Assembly (NCBI RefSeq): GCF_021155765.1
Contig: NC_060117.1
Location: 1,714,501-1,778,500, forward strand
Length of the DNA stretch: 64,000 bases
Direction of reading: 5' to 3'
DNA from: Diprion similis
Taxonomy: Eukaryota; Arthropoda; Insecta; Hymenoptera; Diprionidae
The position numbers were made by a program, and so were the translations under genes. The notes under the pieces were generated by a model, which had not been told where the DNA came from, made no database searches, and saw nothing but the letters and a program-made list of their open reading frames with translations. Below, in pieces: positions 12,716 through 22,697 of this stretch (the first letter of the stretch is position 1; every line of letters begins with the position of its first letter).

Positions 12716-12902
12716 AAAAACTCAAGTAAATCCTCGCTACACTTCGTGACGTCCTTCTCCTTGTCGGCGAGTCGATTTCACACCAAACGGAAGAAGGGAA
12801 CCGTGTCTCGTTTAACGGTGTGTGTAAATCGACGTGTGTTTAGTACCACTTTTTCACACCCATACGGGGCTTCATTTAGCTGGGGATTGTCGAGGCAGGT
12901 TG

Positions 12903-12937
12903 GCAGTGTTCGGTCGAGACCGAGAGCCGTTAGTCGA
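12903..12937 (+). promoter_or_regulatory. Inr + DPE core promoter of the first plus-strand NPC2 gene
   Basis: GCAGTG (A at 12905) resembles the arthropod initiator. AGTCG begins at 12932, exactly +28 from that A, matching the downstream promoter element consensus RGWYV. No TATA box is seen 30 bp upstream. It predicts a leader of about 185 nt before the ATG at 13090. The second paralogue has the same arrangement. Confidence 0.55.
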
Positions 12938-13089
12938 TACCGAGAGACTCGAGCTGCAGTCGCGATCGGTTCGATTTCTCTCTAAATTCCACAGCCGATC
13001 GTTAATTTTTCGTAATTTTTTGGCTTTAGCCCCAATCGTTTTGACGAATCTCGCGATTTAACTTGCCGATTTACTTTCACGTCGCCATC

Positions 13090-15946
13090 ATGATAAGAGA
13101 AATATTTGTGCTATTTATCGCCACGAGTTTCACCGCCGATTTCGCCGCCGCAACCACTGTCCTCGAGTGTTCTACCGGTTCGTATAATATTTTCTTTCTA
13201 CGGTTATTATATAGACACATCGTACTCAATGACGAAAAAATTCATTTGTTACAGTATTGTTATAGAAAATTCTAGCGAAATCGGTATCGATGAAATCACA
13301 GTGTTTAAACATTCCACATATTACAAGAAAATTGATGCCGCAAGTGTCTGTTTATGCTTTTGTTGTTAAAATATTAAATCTGTTTCTACAGTTTAACACA
13401 TTTTCTGCAGTCAATGTCTCAGCGTGAATTTATTATTCTATGAACATAATATTACATTTTCGCATACAGTTAAAAGAAATTTTATCACGAGTCTACGTGA
13501 TAAAAAATTATCACTATTTCTGGAATGAAATGAATATAGTCAAGGACTGTATAGCCAGTAATTTTCTACCTCGTTCTCGTTTCATTCCTTCTCTAATCTC
13601 AGTAAAAATAGAAACGCTCTGTTTATTATAAGGTCTTTTGTTGACCTTTGACTTTAAATAACTTTTGAAATAGTAGCTTTGTCATAAAACAATTACAGAC
13701 TTTTTTTGTAGAGCGTTAAATTCCCTACAAAAATAAATTCTGATCTTATTAGTACACTAATGCGTTGACGAGTTATAAAATTCTTTGACGTTTCTTTCTT
13801 TTTCGTTTCCTTGCTTTTTTCTTCTTTCTTTCAATTTTTGACTAAAGTCGGACGTGGTAAAAAAAAAAAAAAAAAAAAAAAAAATCATCCCGACGTTATT
13901 TTTACTGTGCTTTTTCACCGATTTATAACATTGTCGTAAAATTCATAATTATACACTTATTGATTATTGAATGAACAGAGAAAATATATTGTCATAAAGT
14001 AAAAAAAAAAAAGAAAAATAATGAACTTGTGCAATATTTTGATTACTGTTTCAAAATAAATTTCTCTTCAACAATTACGTCAATTGAAGCTGTAACGAGA
14101 AGGTAGGGATCGGTGGGAGGGAAAAAAAATAATGGAAAAAATAATATTTTAGAGATGAAATTTTTATATCATCTAAAAAATTTTCAATGTCATACCTAAT
14201 ATGGTAATTAAAAACCGAAACAGGAAACATGGCAAGTGTATTCGAAGTGTTCGAATAGGTTGAAATGTTTAGAACTTGATGTATCGCTAAACTTGATATA
14301 TTGCGTAATGTTATTTGGTGATTCCAAATGTTATCTTTCAAATTTTTGCATAATTGTTTACTTCTGTATGAATATATCACTTTTAGATACTTTTTTGCAT
14401 CCATCTTTTATGTCAATCTTTATACATTTTACATATTTTTTATGAATTTGTTTAGTTTAGTTGGTTATTAATGGCTTAGCCATTATGCAACTGTCAGTGG
14501 TTTATAATAAATAAGAACAAATAAGTAAAAACAATTAAATGAATAAATAAATAAATGAAAGTCACGGTTGACTAGTAACACCTCACTATTAGTTAATATG
14601 AACTTACTCTCTACATCAGATCTAATCGGTGACTGAAAATATTCGATCTAATCTCTATCTTTTCGATTTCTCCTTGAAATTTTTATCGTTCAATAGTTTT
14701 ATGTGTTACCTTGCTTACTCAGCCTATTTTTTGTTCTCTTTTTCATATCTATTTTGTTGTTTTTTCTATATCCATCCAGTTTTACAGTATCCAGTGACCA
14801 ATTGCAGGACCTCTGACTTTTAAAAAACCTCATTGACATTTAAAAAAATTTTAAACGACCTCTTAAAATTTTTTTTTTGTCCCGTCTTTTGGAGTGGGCT
14901 CTTAAAACATTAAAAACTAACATTTTGTCATACGAGACTAGAAAAAAAAAAAAAGAAAATAGTTTTTTTGCGCCACCTTAATGTACAGTGCTTGCAACTT
15001 ATCTGGTCAATAAATCAAAATGAAACAAATAAATAAATAAATAAAATTGAAAGCGAGAATATAATATCTGGAGCATTTCTTAAGTAATTTCTGATTTTCG
15101 CTTCTCAGGTAAGGTGAACAGGAATCCCAAGGCAGTTTCGATATCGAAGTGCGACCAGCCGCCATGCCTGCTGAAACGAAAGACGACGATAGACGTCGAG
15201 CAGCATTTCGTCCCGGACAGAGACGTCCATTCCCTGAAGACTAGCGTCAACGCCGCCGTCCTTGGAGTCTCGTTGCCCTTCGTCGGCGTCGACGGATCCA
15301 ACGCCTGCAATCAGATTTACAACGTCGACGGCTCGAAGGCGAGCTGCCCGCTGACTAAGGGCACCGAATACGTATACAAAAACAGCTTTCCAGTTCTCCA
15401 GATTTATCCAAGGGTAGGCGATACGATACGTGCAGCTTGAAAATCCTACTCGAATCGCGTCAATTTTTATCGCATTTATTCAAGAGACACGTTTCTTTGC
15501 TTGTGTCTATTTTTTTATTTGTTTATTTATTTATTTTTCTTTCAAACTCGTTCACTTTTTAAAATGAAAATGTTTACTCAAAATACCGTTGTTTTTAGTA
15601 AAGAAATAATTTCTCGACGATTTTTTTAATTTTTCGAAAATATTTGAGAAATTCGAGTTTGTTTGTTTTGTTTTTCGCCTTTTTCGGCAAAATTTTTCAG
15701 GATAATTTTTAAAAACAATCATCGATTTGAATAATCAAGAAAAGACAAAAGAGAAGAAAATCAAAATTACATTTCCATGAAAAACGAACGAATAATCGTG
15801 GTCGATGAAATTTTTTTTTTTTTTTTTTTCTCCAACATACACTCTCTTTTAAAAATTAATCTATTTTGGTTGTTTTTTTTTTTTCCTTTGCTTTTCTCTC
15901 GTAGGATCGAAACATCGTACGAAAATCGTATATTAATGCGTCGTAC

Positions 15947-15987
<41 letters not shown>

Positions 15988-17077
15988 AAAAGAAAACTTT
16001 AAAATTGAACGTAAATTTTTTTCTTCCGACATCAAAAATATTATACAGACATACCTAAATCCGGTTTATTTCTGATCCGGTTCGACGTGACTTTTTTTTT
16101 TTTTCTTTCTATTTTTAATCGTTTTTTATTGTTATTATTTCTTTCAAATTAGTATCAACTAATATCTCGCTTCGCGTTATTACGAACGACTTTCGGAATT
16201 ATACACACACACACACACACACGATCATATGGATGTAATATATTACATTACAGAGTCGTAGGTATAAGTCGACATAACAAAAACCGGTTTTTAACCGTTC
16301 TAACTTTAATTCAGTACCTGGTGTCGTTAATTACAGGCGGACTTAACAGTCGGCGAGCAGCGTGGCAATCTTTGAATTTCAAATCCTTACATAACCATCA
16401 TCCCTATTTTTATCATAATCTCAAGTTTTTTTCGTTTTTTTTTTTTTAAATTTTATTCCTCTTCCTTCTTTCTTTTTTTTTAACCAAACGACGGTCACCT
16501 TTCGTCGTTCGTTCAAAGTTCGCGTTTCACTTTCGGTTAAAAGTGTTTTAGCTATACCCGTATTAAAAATCCGGTGTCGTAACGAAGTAAAAAAGGCAAA
16601 AGGAAAAAAAAAAACACATCCACCCAAACCCATGCACACGAAAGACAGGAAAAAACGAGGAGAAAAAAAAATTCAATTGCGCGCACGCACGAATCAATAA
16701 TGCATGGAAACTTCTGACGTTTATCATCTACGAGACAGTTTATTTTGTTTTTCATATTAAACATTGTATATTCTAATCTTGTTTTTCTATGCAAACTTGG
16801 TAATTGGAATAGGAATAAAAAGAATGAATTCAAAAAAAAAAAAAAAAAGAAAAATATCTTGATGTACGTACGTCTCTTTGACTAAGTACTTTTTTTTTCT
16901 CATGTTTCAGTTCAATTTCAGTTTAAACGTTGAACTTATCACCTTTTTGATTGATGATTTTTTTAATATAATTTCTTCTTCTTCTCTTCATTATAGATCG
17001 CCGTGAAGGTCCACTGGGCTTTGACTGAGGGTCCGGATAACATCGCCTGCTTCGAAGTGCCGGCTCAAATAATGTAA
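13090..17077 (+). CDS. NPC2: NPC2-type secreted lipid/sterol-binding protein (ML domain), three exons
   Basis: Exons are 13090-13177, 15109-15413 and 16997-17077, joined in phases 1 and 0 with donors GTTCGT and GTAGGC and acceptors TCTCAG and ATTATAG. The product is 157 aa. A signal peptide covers residues 1 to about 21 (starts MIREIFVLFIATSF, cleaved near AAA/TT). The six conserved cysteines are at 27, 44, 49, 96, 109 and 149, the NPC2 pattern. Family landmarks are SKCDQPPC, the VDGSNAC loop, CPLTKGTEYVYKNSFPV and the C-terminal VHWAL...CFEVP strand. NPC2 proteins bind sterols or other hydrophobic ligands in a beta-sandwich pocket, in the lysosome or outside the cell. The closest relative in the window is the gene at 19037, in the same orientation and with the same intron positions, so the pair arose by tandem duplication. 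Start chosen as the ATG opening the signal peptide. Ligand and tissue are not visible from sequence. Confidence 0.93.
13178..15108 (+). other. Intron 1 of the first plus-strand NPC2 gene
   Basis: A 1931-nt AT-rich intron. It contains a 24-nt A run (about 13860-13884) and, near its 3' end, a truncated copy of the hAT-like element. Its donor region (GTTCGTATAATATT) is similar to that of the paralogue (GTGAGTATAATATT), so the duplication included intron sequence. Confidence 0.8.
14826..14980 (-). mobile_element. Truncated copy of the hAT-like MITE
   Basis: This block matches the right end of the complete element at 39719-40327: GGAGTGGGCTCTTAAAACAT, ATTTTGTCA(T/C)(A/G)CGAGACT and the terminal TTGCGCCACC(C/T)TA. 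The left terminus is absent, so only the right part remains. Confidence 0.75.
15414..16996 (+). other. Intron 2 of the first plus-strand NPC2 gene
   Basis: A 1583-nt intron with T-rich runs, a (GA)n microsatellite at 15951-15983 and a (CA)n microsatellite at about 16202-16222. No other feature is seen. Confidence 0.8.
15951..15983. repeat. (GA)n microsatellite
   Basis: Alternating GA seen directly, inside intron 2 of the NPC2 gene. Confidence 0.95.
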
Positions 17078-17508
17078 AATCAAAATCCAAAATGGAGCAA
17101 TCGTGCACTACACATACGGATCATTAACTGTTACACAGGTTATACCAGAATTCAATAATTATTAGTTAACATATGTAAGCGTTTTCAACATTGCGATTCA
17201 ATTTTTATTTTTTTTTGTACGAAATGATAGGACATTTTTGAAAAATTTTTCTTGTTTTTTTTGTCATCTTCTGTAAGTAGGTATTTTAAGATCGGATAAT
17301 CGATGTAAAATTTAAAACAAGGGAGAAAGAAGAAACGAAAAAAAAATTCAATGAAATTCCAGCATGAATTTTCCGTAATTTTTTTTTTTAATTTTCTTCT
17401 CTTTTTTAATCTCATCATTCACGGATCTGTACGTAAGTATAAATAATTTTTATTACATGCCTACATATAGTATAATTATTACATGTTATAGATGTGTAAG
17501 GAAAGTGG

Positions 17509-17514
17509 AATAAA
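17509..17514 (+). promoter_or_regulatory. Candidate polyadenylation signal of the first plus-strand NPC2 gene
   Basis: AATAAA is the first canonical hexamer after the stop at 17077, which would give a 3' UTR of about 450 nt. Confidence 0.45.
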
Positions 17515-17529
17515 AGTTTATAAAATTTT

Positions 17530-18850
17530 CACTCAAGCTCGTTATTTCTCTTCGCATTTCAGTCGATAATTCATATTGATTGATAGAATTGAATGACGAC
17601 GAAATAAAATCGGATACTTATAGATTGAATACATCGTTAGTGAAATTTGAGGTAAAAAAAAATTAACTAATCCATTTCTGACCTTATTGTAAATTTGTAT
17701 CGTTGTTTTTTCTTTCTTTCTTTCTTTCTTTCTTCCGAATCTGCTTTACCATCGGTGAATCGAGGTAGATTCAAAGCCAAGTGAGATACGTCGGTAAATT
17801 TGCTAGGGTCGGTAAAACAGATTTACTGAGAAGCCAATTCGGAATAAATTTTGATAAATTTTAGTGAACAAAAATTATTCGATTCTTAAATTTTCTAGAC
17901 TTAGATTTCTGGAATGAATAGAAATATATGAAATGGCGAGTTTAAAGAAGTGCAAAGAAATTCATGGGTCGGAATTTTTTTTGGAAAATGATGAAAAAAA
18001 TGGCGACGGAAATTTGACAAACAATTCGCGACAAATTTTGCCGTTAATTTAGTCAAACTTCAACGTTTCACGCAGGCTGCATGTTTCGCAACAAATTTGT
18101 GATCGTCTCATGGAAACGGAGCGTTCGACGCACTTGATAATTTAATCTCGTGTTTAGACGCTCTTTGACCTCTCCGGTGCAAATGTACTCAATTCCCTGC
18201 GACGCAGAAAGTTGTTAAACGATACTGAAGCCTTGATTGAACTCTTGGCGTTTCAACCTTACAATTAGTCACGTGAACAATTCACCCCCTTAGAATCTGT
18301 AAAAAAATTTACCACCAAAAATCTACGAAGAACTTGACTTTTGAAGTGCAACATGATTTTTACGATAAAGTGTAAATGTCTTTTCTGGATTTTTTAAAAT
18401 TGTTTTTCAGGGCGATTTCGATCTCTAAATTATTCCCCCGAAAATTTTTACGTTTTGATAATAAAATGCGAGACCCACATTTTTGCAACGGGCTCTCAAT
18501 TCTTCAAAACCGTATTCCAAGTAAATTTCAAACAGCTTTGCTGTACGCGCAACAAGTTTTATCGTAGTTGCGAAATTTTTTTTTCCCGCAAACCCCTTCG
18601 CGATATCGATACTTGGAATAAAATTATACGTATCGCCTTGTGCTGAATATTTGCTGCAAAACAAATTATCACGCGGTACGATTTTTTTTTTATATAAAAA
18701 GATATAAAAATTTTCTGCTAATTTTATTCCATCGAACAAAAAATTAGAAAATAATTTATCTACCCGATATTCAAAAGCGAATTTTTCTTTTCTCCATCGT
18801 GGCACTTTCTCGAGACTCGTGGCTTGGGAATAAAAATTCCTCGTTATCTG
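17530..18850. other. Intergenic region between the tandem NPC2 genes
   Basis: No exon recognised. It includes a (TTTC)n microsatellite at about 17706-17734. A minus-strand open frame at 18425-18805 has no recognisable domain or splice context. Confidence 0.5.
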
Positions 18851-18855
18851 GGGTT

Positions 18856-18886
18856 CGGGTCACTCGACGACCCGTTTCAAAGGTCA
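18856..18886 (+). promoter_or_regulatory. Promoter-proximal palindrome and nuclear-receptor-type half-site
   Basis: CGGGTC (18856-18861) and GACCCG (18869-18874) form an inverted pair with a 7-nt spacer, followed by TCAAAGGTCA (18877-18886). The last matches the extended half-site of FTZ-F1/HNF4-type nuclear receptors. It lies about 85-110 bp upstream of the predicted start site of the second plus-strand NPC2 gene. Binding is an inference. Confidence 0.35.
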
Positions 18887-18966
18887 AGATATCACGAGCA
18901 GCGAGATCTGATATCGCGGGCGATATTTGCGATGCTTCTTGACTTTTTCACGGGAATCCAAACGTT

Positions 18967-19001
18967 TCAGTGCGACGTTGAAATCGAGAAACGACAGTCG
19001 T
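18967..19001 (+). promoter_or_regulatory. Inr + DPE core promoter of the second plus-strand NPC2 gene
   Basis: TCAGTGC contains the arthropod initiator TCAGT with A at 18969. AGTCGT occupies 18996-19001, exactly +28 to +33, and matches the six-base DPE consensus RGWYVT fully. No TATA box is seen. It predicts a 68-nt leader before the ATG at 19037. Confidence 0.65.
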
Positions 19002-19036
19002 GATTTTGGAACCGCAGCAGCAGCAGGAGCAGCAGG

Positions 19037-20784
19037 ATGATCAAAGAAATTTTTTTGCTTTCGATCGTTTTGGCTTTGGCCATCGAATCGGCGTCTGCTA
19101 CCACAGTTTTAAAATGTGGAACTAGTGAGTATAATATTATCAATGATATTTAGACGGTAAAAAATGGAAGATGATCAACTTCGGAGAAAAATTGTGTAAA
19201 ATAATACATCGATGGAAATAGAAATTTTTGAAAATTTTAAAAGTGATTGAATTGTTAATCGGGTGAAATTTAATCACAACAATAGACTGCATCGTTAACT
19301 TGAAGTAAAACAAGAATTTGAATTCTCAGAAATTTTGTTGTGGATTTTTTTTTCTTCGTTTTTCAAATATCTTCTGCGATATTTGAGAAGTATAAGTGGA
19401 TAAAAAAAATTTGGAGAAAAATTATTACAGGTTTTCTATTTGATTGAAAAATCGTTGCTTTCTCCACAAATAATCTGAAAAAAAAAAGAAAAAATCGTTG
19501 AAAAAAAAAAACTTGTACAACGTATTTCGCAATTCGAATTCAACGAATAAAATATCAAATTTACAAGCTCGTGATCAAAAAAATTAAAAAAACAATAATG
19601 CAGCGATAATTCATGATGAATTATTTTGAATTTTAATCTGAACATGAATCGAAGCAACCCAAAACGGTAAAGAGAAAAATCTTTTTACTCGTCATTTTCA
19701 AACAATTCAATTTAAAAGTATTTTTAAAAAAACGCGACGAACGACGAAGAGAATTTTACATTTTTTTACCATCGATCACAGCCGACCCGCTTCCGGACTC
19801 GAACGCGGTGCAGATAAAAAACTGCAATGAGCCACCGTGTACCCTTAAACGGGGAACAAAAATATGGATCAAGCAGACTTTCAAACCGACGAGGAACATC
19901 GCCAGCCTCACGACGAAGGCTTCGGGCACTTTGAACGGAGGAGTGACCAAGGAGTTCGAAAACGTCGACGGATCGAACGCCTGTGATTTTATCTCCGATC
20001 CTTCGGGAACGCCCGTCGGTTGTCCGCTCACGAAGGACACGGAATACGTTTACAAAAGGGAATTCCCGATCGCGAGAAAATATCCAGTGGTTAGTAAATA
20101 TGTGGATCTGAGTTGTTACGATCAACGATAAAAATCTAGAAGAGAAGAATATTCTTTTTACGGCATGGGTATTGAAAAGTCTACTTTTTGTGGCAGTTTT
20201 CATTCCGTAAAGTAACGCTTTATACGGCAGCGAACAAAGTTGAGGAATAAAGTCTTTATTCCGCAGTTTTGACGCGCAGTTCGAAGTGCGCATCCCAAAC
20301 TGCCGAATAAAGTAGCTTCGTCGAACAGATCGCGACATAACCTCACTTTCCGTTTTACTTTTCAATGCCCATACCGTAAAAAATATTGTACGTGGCATGC
20401 CCGTAAACCGTTTTTTGGCTCGGATAAATTCAGTACTCGCTTCCGGCTCGCCTTCAGCTCGTCCTGAAATCTTTATCCTTGCCAAAAAACAGACGGTTTA
20501 CGGGCATGCCACATAAATAGCTATTACTAAAATACAAGAAAATCTGTTTTTAGGGGTTGGTGGTTGTTGATACCATTTCTGAACTTAATTTTTACTTTGC
20601 ACCATGTTAGAGGGGTTCAAGAAATAAGGGTTGAGGGTGAAATTTACGATTTTGCAAAAAAACTGAATTTCGGGGGTTTTCAATTACATTTTATTTGCAG
20701 TCAAACGTGAAAGTGCATTGGGCGCTTGTCGAAAACGGTGAGGACATCACGTGCTTCGAGGTTCCAGTGCATATACGGCAGTAA
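19037..20784 (+). CDS. NPC2: NPC2-type secreted lipid/sterol-binding protein (ML domain), three exons
   Basis: Exons are 19037-19124, 19782-20089 and 20701-20784, joined in phases 1 and 0 with donors GTGAGT and GTTAGT and acceptors TCACAG and TTTGCAG. The product is 159 aa. A signal peptide covers residues 1 to about 21 (starts MIKEIFLLSIVLALA, cleaved near ASA/TT). The six NPC2 cysteines are at 27, 44, 49, 97, 110 and 150. Landmarks are IKNCNEPPC, VDGSNACDF, CPLTKDTEYVYKREFP and VKVHWALVENGEDITCFEVP. The protein would be a secreted or lysosomal carrier of sterol or other lipid, as for the family. It is the tandem paralogue of the gene at 13090, sharing start context, intron positions and phases, and core-promoter type, but its introns are much shorter (657 and 611 nt). 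Distinct loop residues (TKASGTLNGG against NAAVLGVSLP) suggest a different pocket or ligand; that is inference. Confidence 0.93.
20155..20384. mobile_element. Nested inverted-repeat element (MITE-like) in NPC2 intron 2
   Basis: The outer arms are TTTTTACGGCATGGGTATTG (from 20155) and the inverse CAATGCCCATACCGTAAAAA (to 20382), continuing inward through GAAAAGT. Inside lies a second hairpin at 20254-20312, with CTTTATTCCGCAGTTT pairing to AAACTGCCGAATAAAG. No coding capacity. Superfamily undetermined. Confidence 0.75.
20392..20513. mobile_element. Short foldback element with long terminal inverted repeats
   Basis: GTGGCATGCCCGTAAACCG at the left is perfectly inverted as CGGTTTACGGGCATGCCAC at the right. 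The inverted similarity continues through TTTTTTGGC and GGATAAA, so nearly the whole 122 bp can fold. TA dinucleotides lie just outside both ends, which fits a Tc1/mariner-type MITE, weakly. It sits eight bases after the previous element in the same intron. Confidence 0.8.
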
Positions 20785-21050
20785 TATGGATTCCTGTGAC
20801 AACCCCAAAGCACCGCTCAAACGATAATTCTGGTCAATTATCATCCGCGTTGCTTAAAGTATTTGCGATTCTCGATGCAATTTAGCTTGAATATTTTTAT
20901 CGGTTGTCTGTTAATTTTCAAGTATTTCTTCCTTTCATGGGCAACGTCAATTTTTTTTCTCTTTTTATATCACTCAAAATTCTTCCAAACGGCGAAAAGA
21001 AAATAATTTGACAAATGAATTGACCGGGGGTAAAAGAAGGGTGTAAGAAA

Positions 21051-21056
21051 AATAAA
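21051..21056 (+). promoter_or_regulatory. Candidate polyadenylation signal of the second plus-strand NPC2 gene
   Basis: AATAAA, 267 nt past the stop codon at 20784, just before a long A-rich stretch. Confidence 0.4.
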
Positions 21057-21059
21057 AAA

Positions 21060-22340
21060 AAAAAAAAACAAAAAAAAAAAAAGAGCACACACACAATCGA
21101 CTGATCGATTAAAATCTAGACTAGTTTTTTAATCCCGCATCTGTGATTCCTCTGTCCTTTGATTTTTCTTCTTATCCTGACCTCCCAAATTTTGAAAATC
21201 ACTCTGCAAAAATTGAAGTAAACGGTAAAAAATGAAGAAGCAGATGGAAATTTTTATTTTTTTATTTCTTATTTTTCTGTTCGTCAATATCTGTCTGCTT
21301 AGCAACGATGCACTTGATGATAAGAATTGATTTTAGTATTTTTTAACGTGGAACGAATTTTCGCGAATGAATAGTCACTAATTTCATCGTTTTCAAGCCA
21401 AACGATATTCCTTAAAATAGTTTTGGACATGAAGTATACTTGAAGTGAATTTTGGCAGTCAATTATAAATTATAATTATAAATTTCAAGTAAGAACATTT
21501 TAATCTCGAATCATGATGATCGGATTTCCTGTTCAAAGGTTCGACAGTCGCTTCAAAAAGGAAGACCAAATGAAAAAGTAGGAAATTTAAAACGAAAAAG
21601 GATTTCTTGTTTTTCAATTCGTGCACGATTTCCGCAGGCAAAATTTCTTACAGCAAGTAACGGAGCAAAAATTGAAAAAAAAATAAAATAAAATATGAAG
21701 CAAAACTGAGAAGAAAGTTGTTGCTTTTATTACATTTTTCGCAAGTTTTTGCCTCGCAAAGAAAAGTGAACGTCAAAGTGAGAGAAAAGGGTAAAAATAA
21801 TTATAAACAATCTACCAAACGACTGAGTCGACTCGTCAGCCAATTTTGCAGATAATTTATCGCGTTTAGGTACAAAGTATAAAACTCATGCCGTTATCGA
21901 ATCGACGTCGATAATTTTATCGGTCGTCGGTAAGGCAGTTTTTTAGTGATGGCTGAACATCGAGAAATGGCGCCATCAGCGTGAGACTTCAAAACTGCCG
22001 AGAAACGTGTATGATTTTAGAATTTAGTCACGCAATTGATACTCGGTTTAGCGTGCAGAAAAATTCTTACGTAAAATTGGCATCAAGTAAACGTTACTTC
22101 ATCATTCGCGAAGTACAGATTCGTTAGATTAATTTGACAAAACAATATCGGCAAGCAAATTTCAGACATCAAATTCGGTCGTGGTGTTGAAAATTGGACA
22201 AGTTTTTCTCACCAATTTCGAACGTTTCGATGAAAATCTTGGCCGGATGTTTGAAGGCTGAAAAAACGACGATTTATCTTGAATAATAGATCTTTCAGAA
22301 GCTTCGCCTGCTCGGAATAAAAGAACAAGTAGAATCCAAG
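21060..22340. other. Intergenic, no gene seen
   Basis: AT-rich sequence. The only notable words are ATGGCGCCAT (about 21967-21976), a perfect palindrome containing two GCCAT cores, and a GACTGAGTCGACTCGTC near-palindrome at about 21822-21838. Confidence 0.5.
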
Positions 22341-22345
22341 TTGAA

Positions 22346-22659
22346 GAGTAACTTGAAAATCAAGCATTTTCGAAATATATGTTTGAAACTAAAGTTTCAT
22401 CGCCTTCTAATGGTTATAATTTTTCTTTAGGTCAGTGACGAAGTTGACGGATGTATGAAGGTCGACTTCATTTTCTTCAGAGATTCACAAAAATCATTCA
22501 GAAAATACAAAATTTTTGTTTTAACAATATTTTTATTTGATCCAATTCTTTGCGACCGATTGAGCATTCGAAGAAATTACGAAAAAGTCACAACTAATTA
22601 TCTTCTGCACAAACTACTTGAATAACATAATGAAAAAATACTTGATTTTCAAGTTACTC
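22346..22659. repeat. Inverted repeat pair, ~310 bp apart end to end
   Basis: GAGTAACTTGAAAATCAAG at 22346-22364 is mirrored by CTTGATTTTCAAGTTACTC at 22641-22659. It may be a MITE, but no target duplication is obvious. Confidence 0.7.
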
Positions 22660-22697
22660 GCGTTGGCTGACTTAAATGCCTCACAACCCTCTATATA

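Noticed and set aside
13063..13089. In-frame upstream extension of the first plus-strand NPC2 gene
   Set aside because: It would need a TTG start; the ATG at 13090 directly opens the signal peptide and aligns with the paralogue's start.
18425..18805. 126-codon minus-strand open frame
   Set aside because: No recognisable domain or signal peptide, and no clear splice partners; consistent with chance in AT-rich DNA.
19766..20485. 239-codon minus-strand open frame
   Set aside because: It runs antisense through exon 2 of the second plus-strand NPC2 gene and then into the inverted-repeat elements. Its length follows from those sequences, and it has no recognisable domain.
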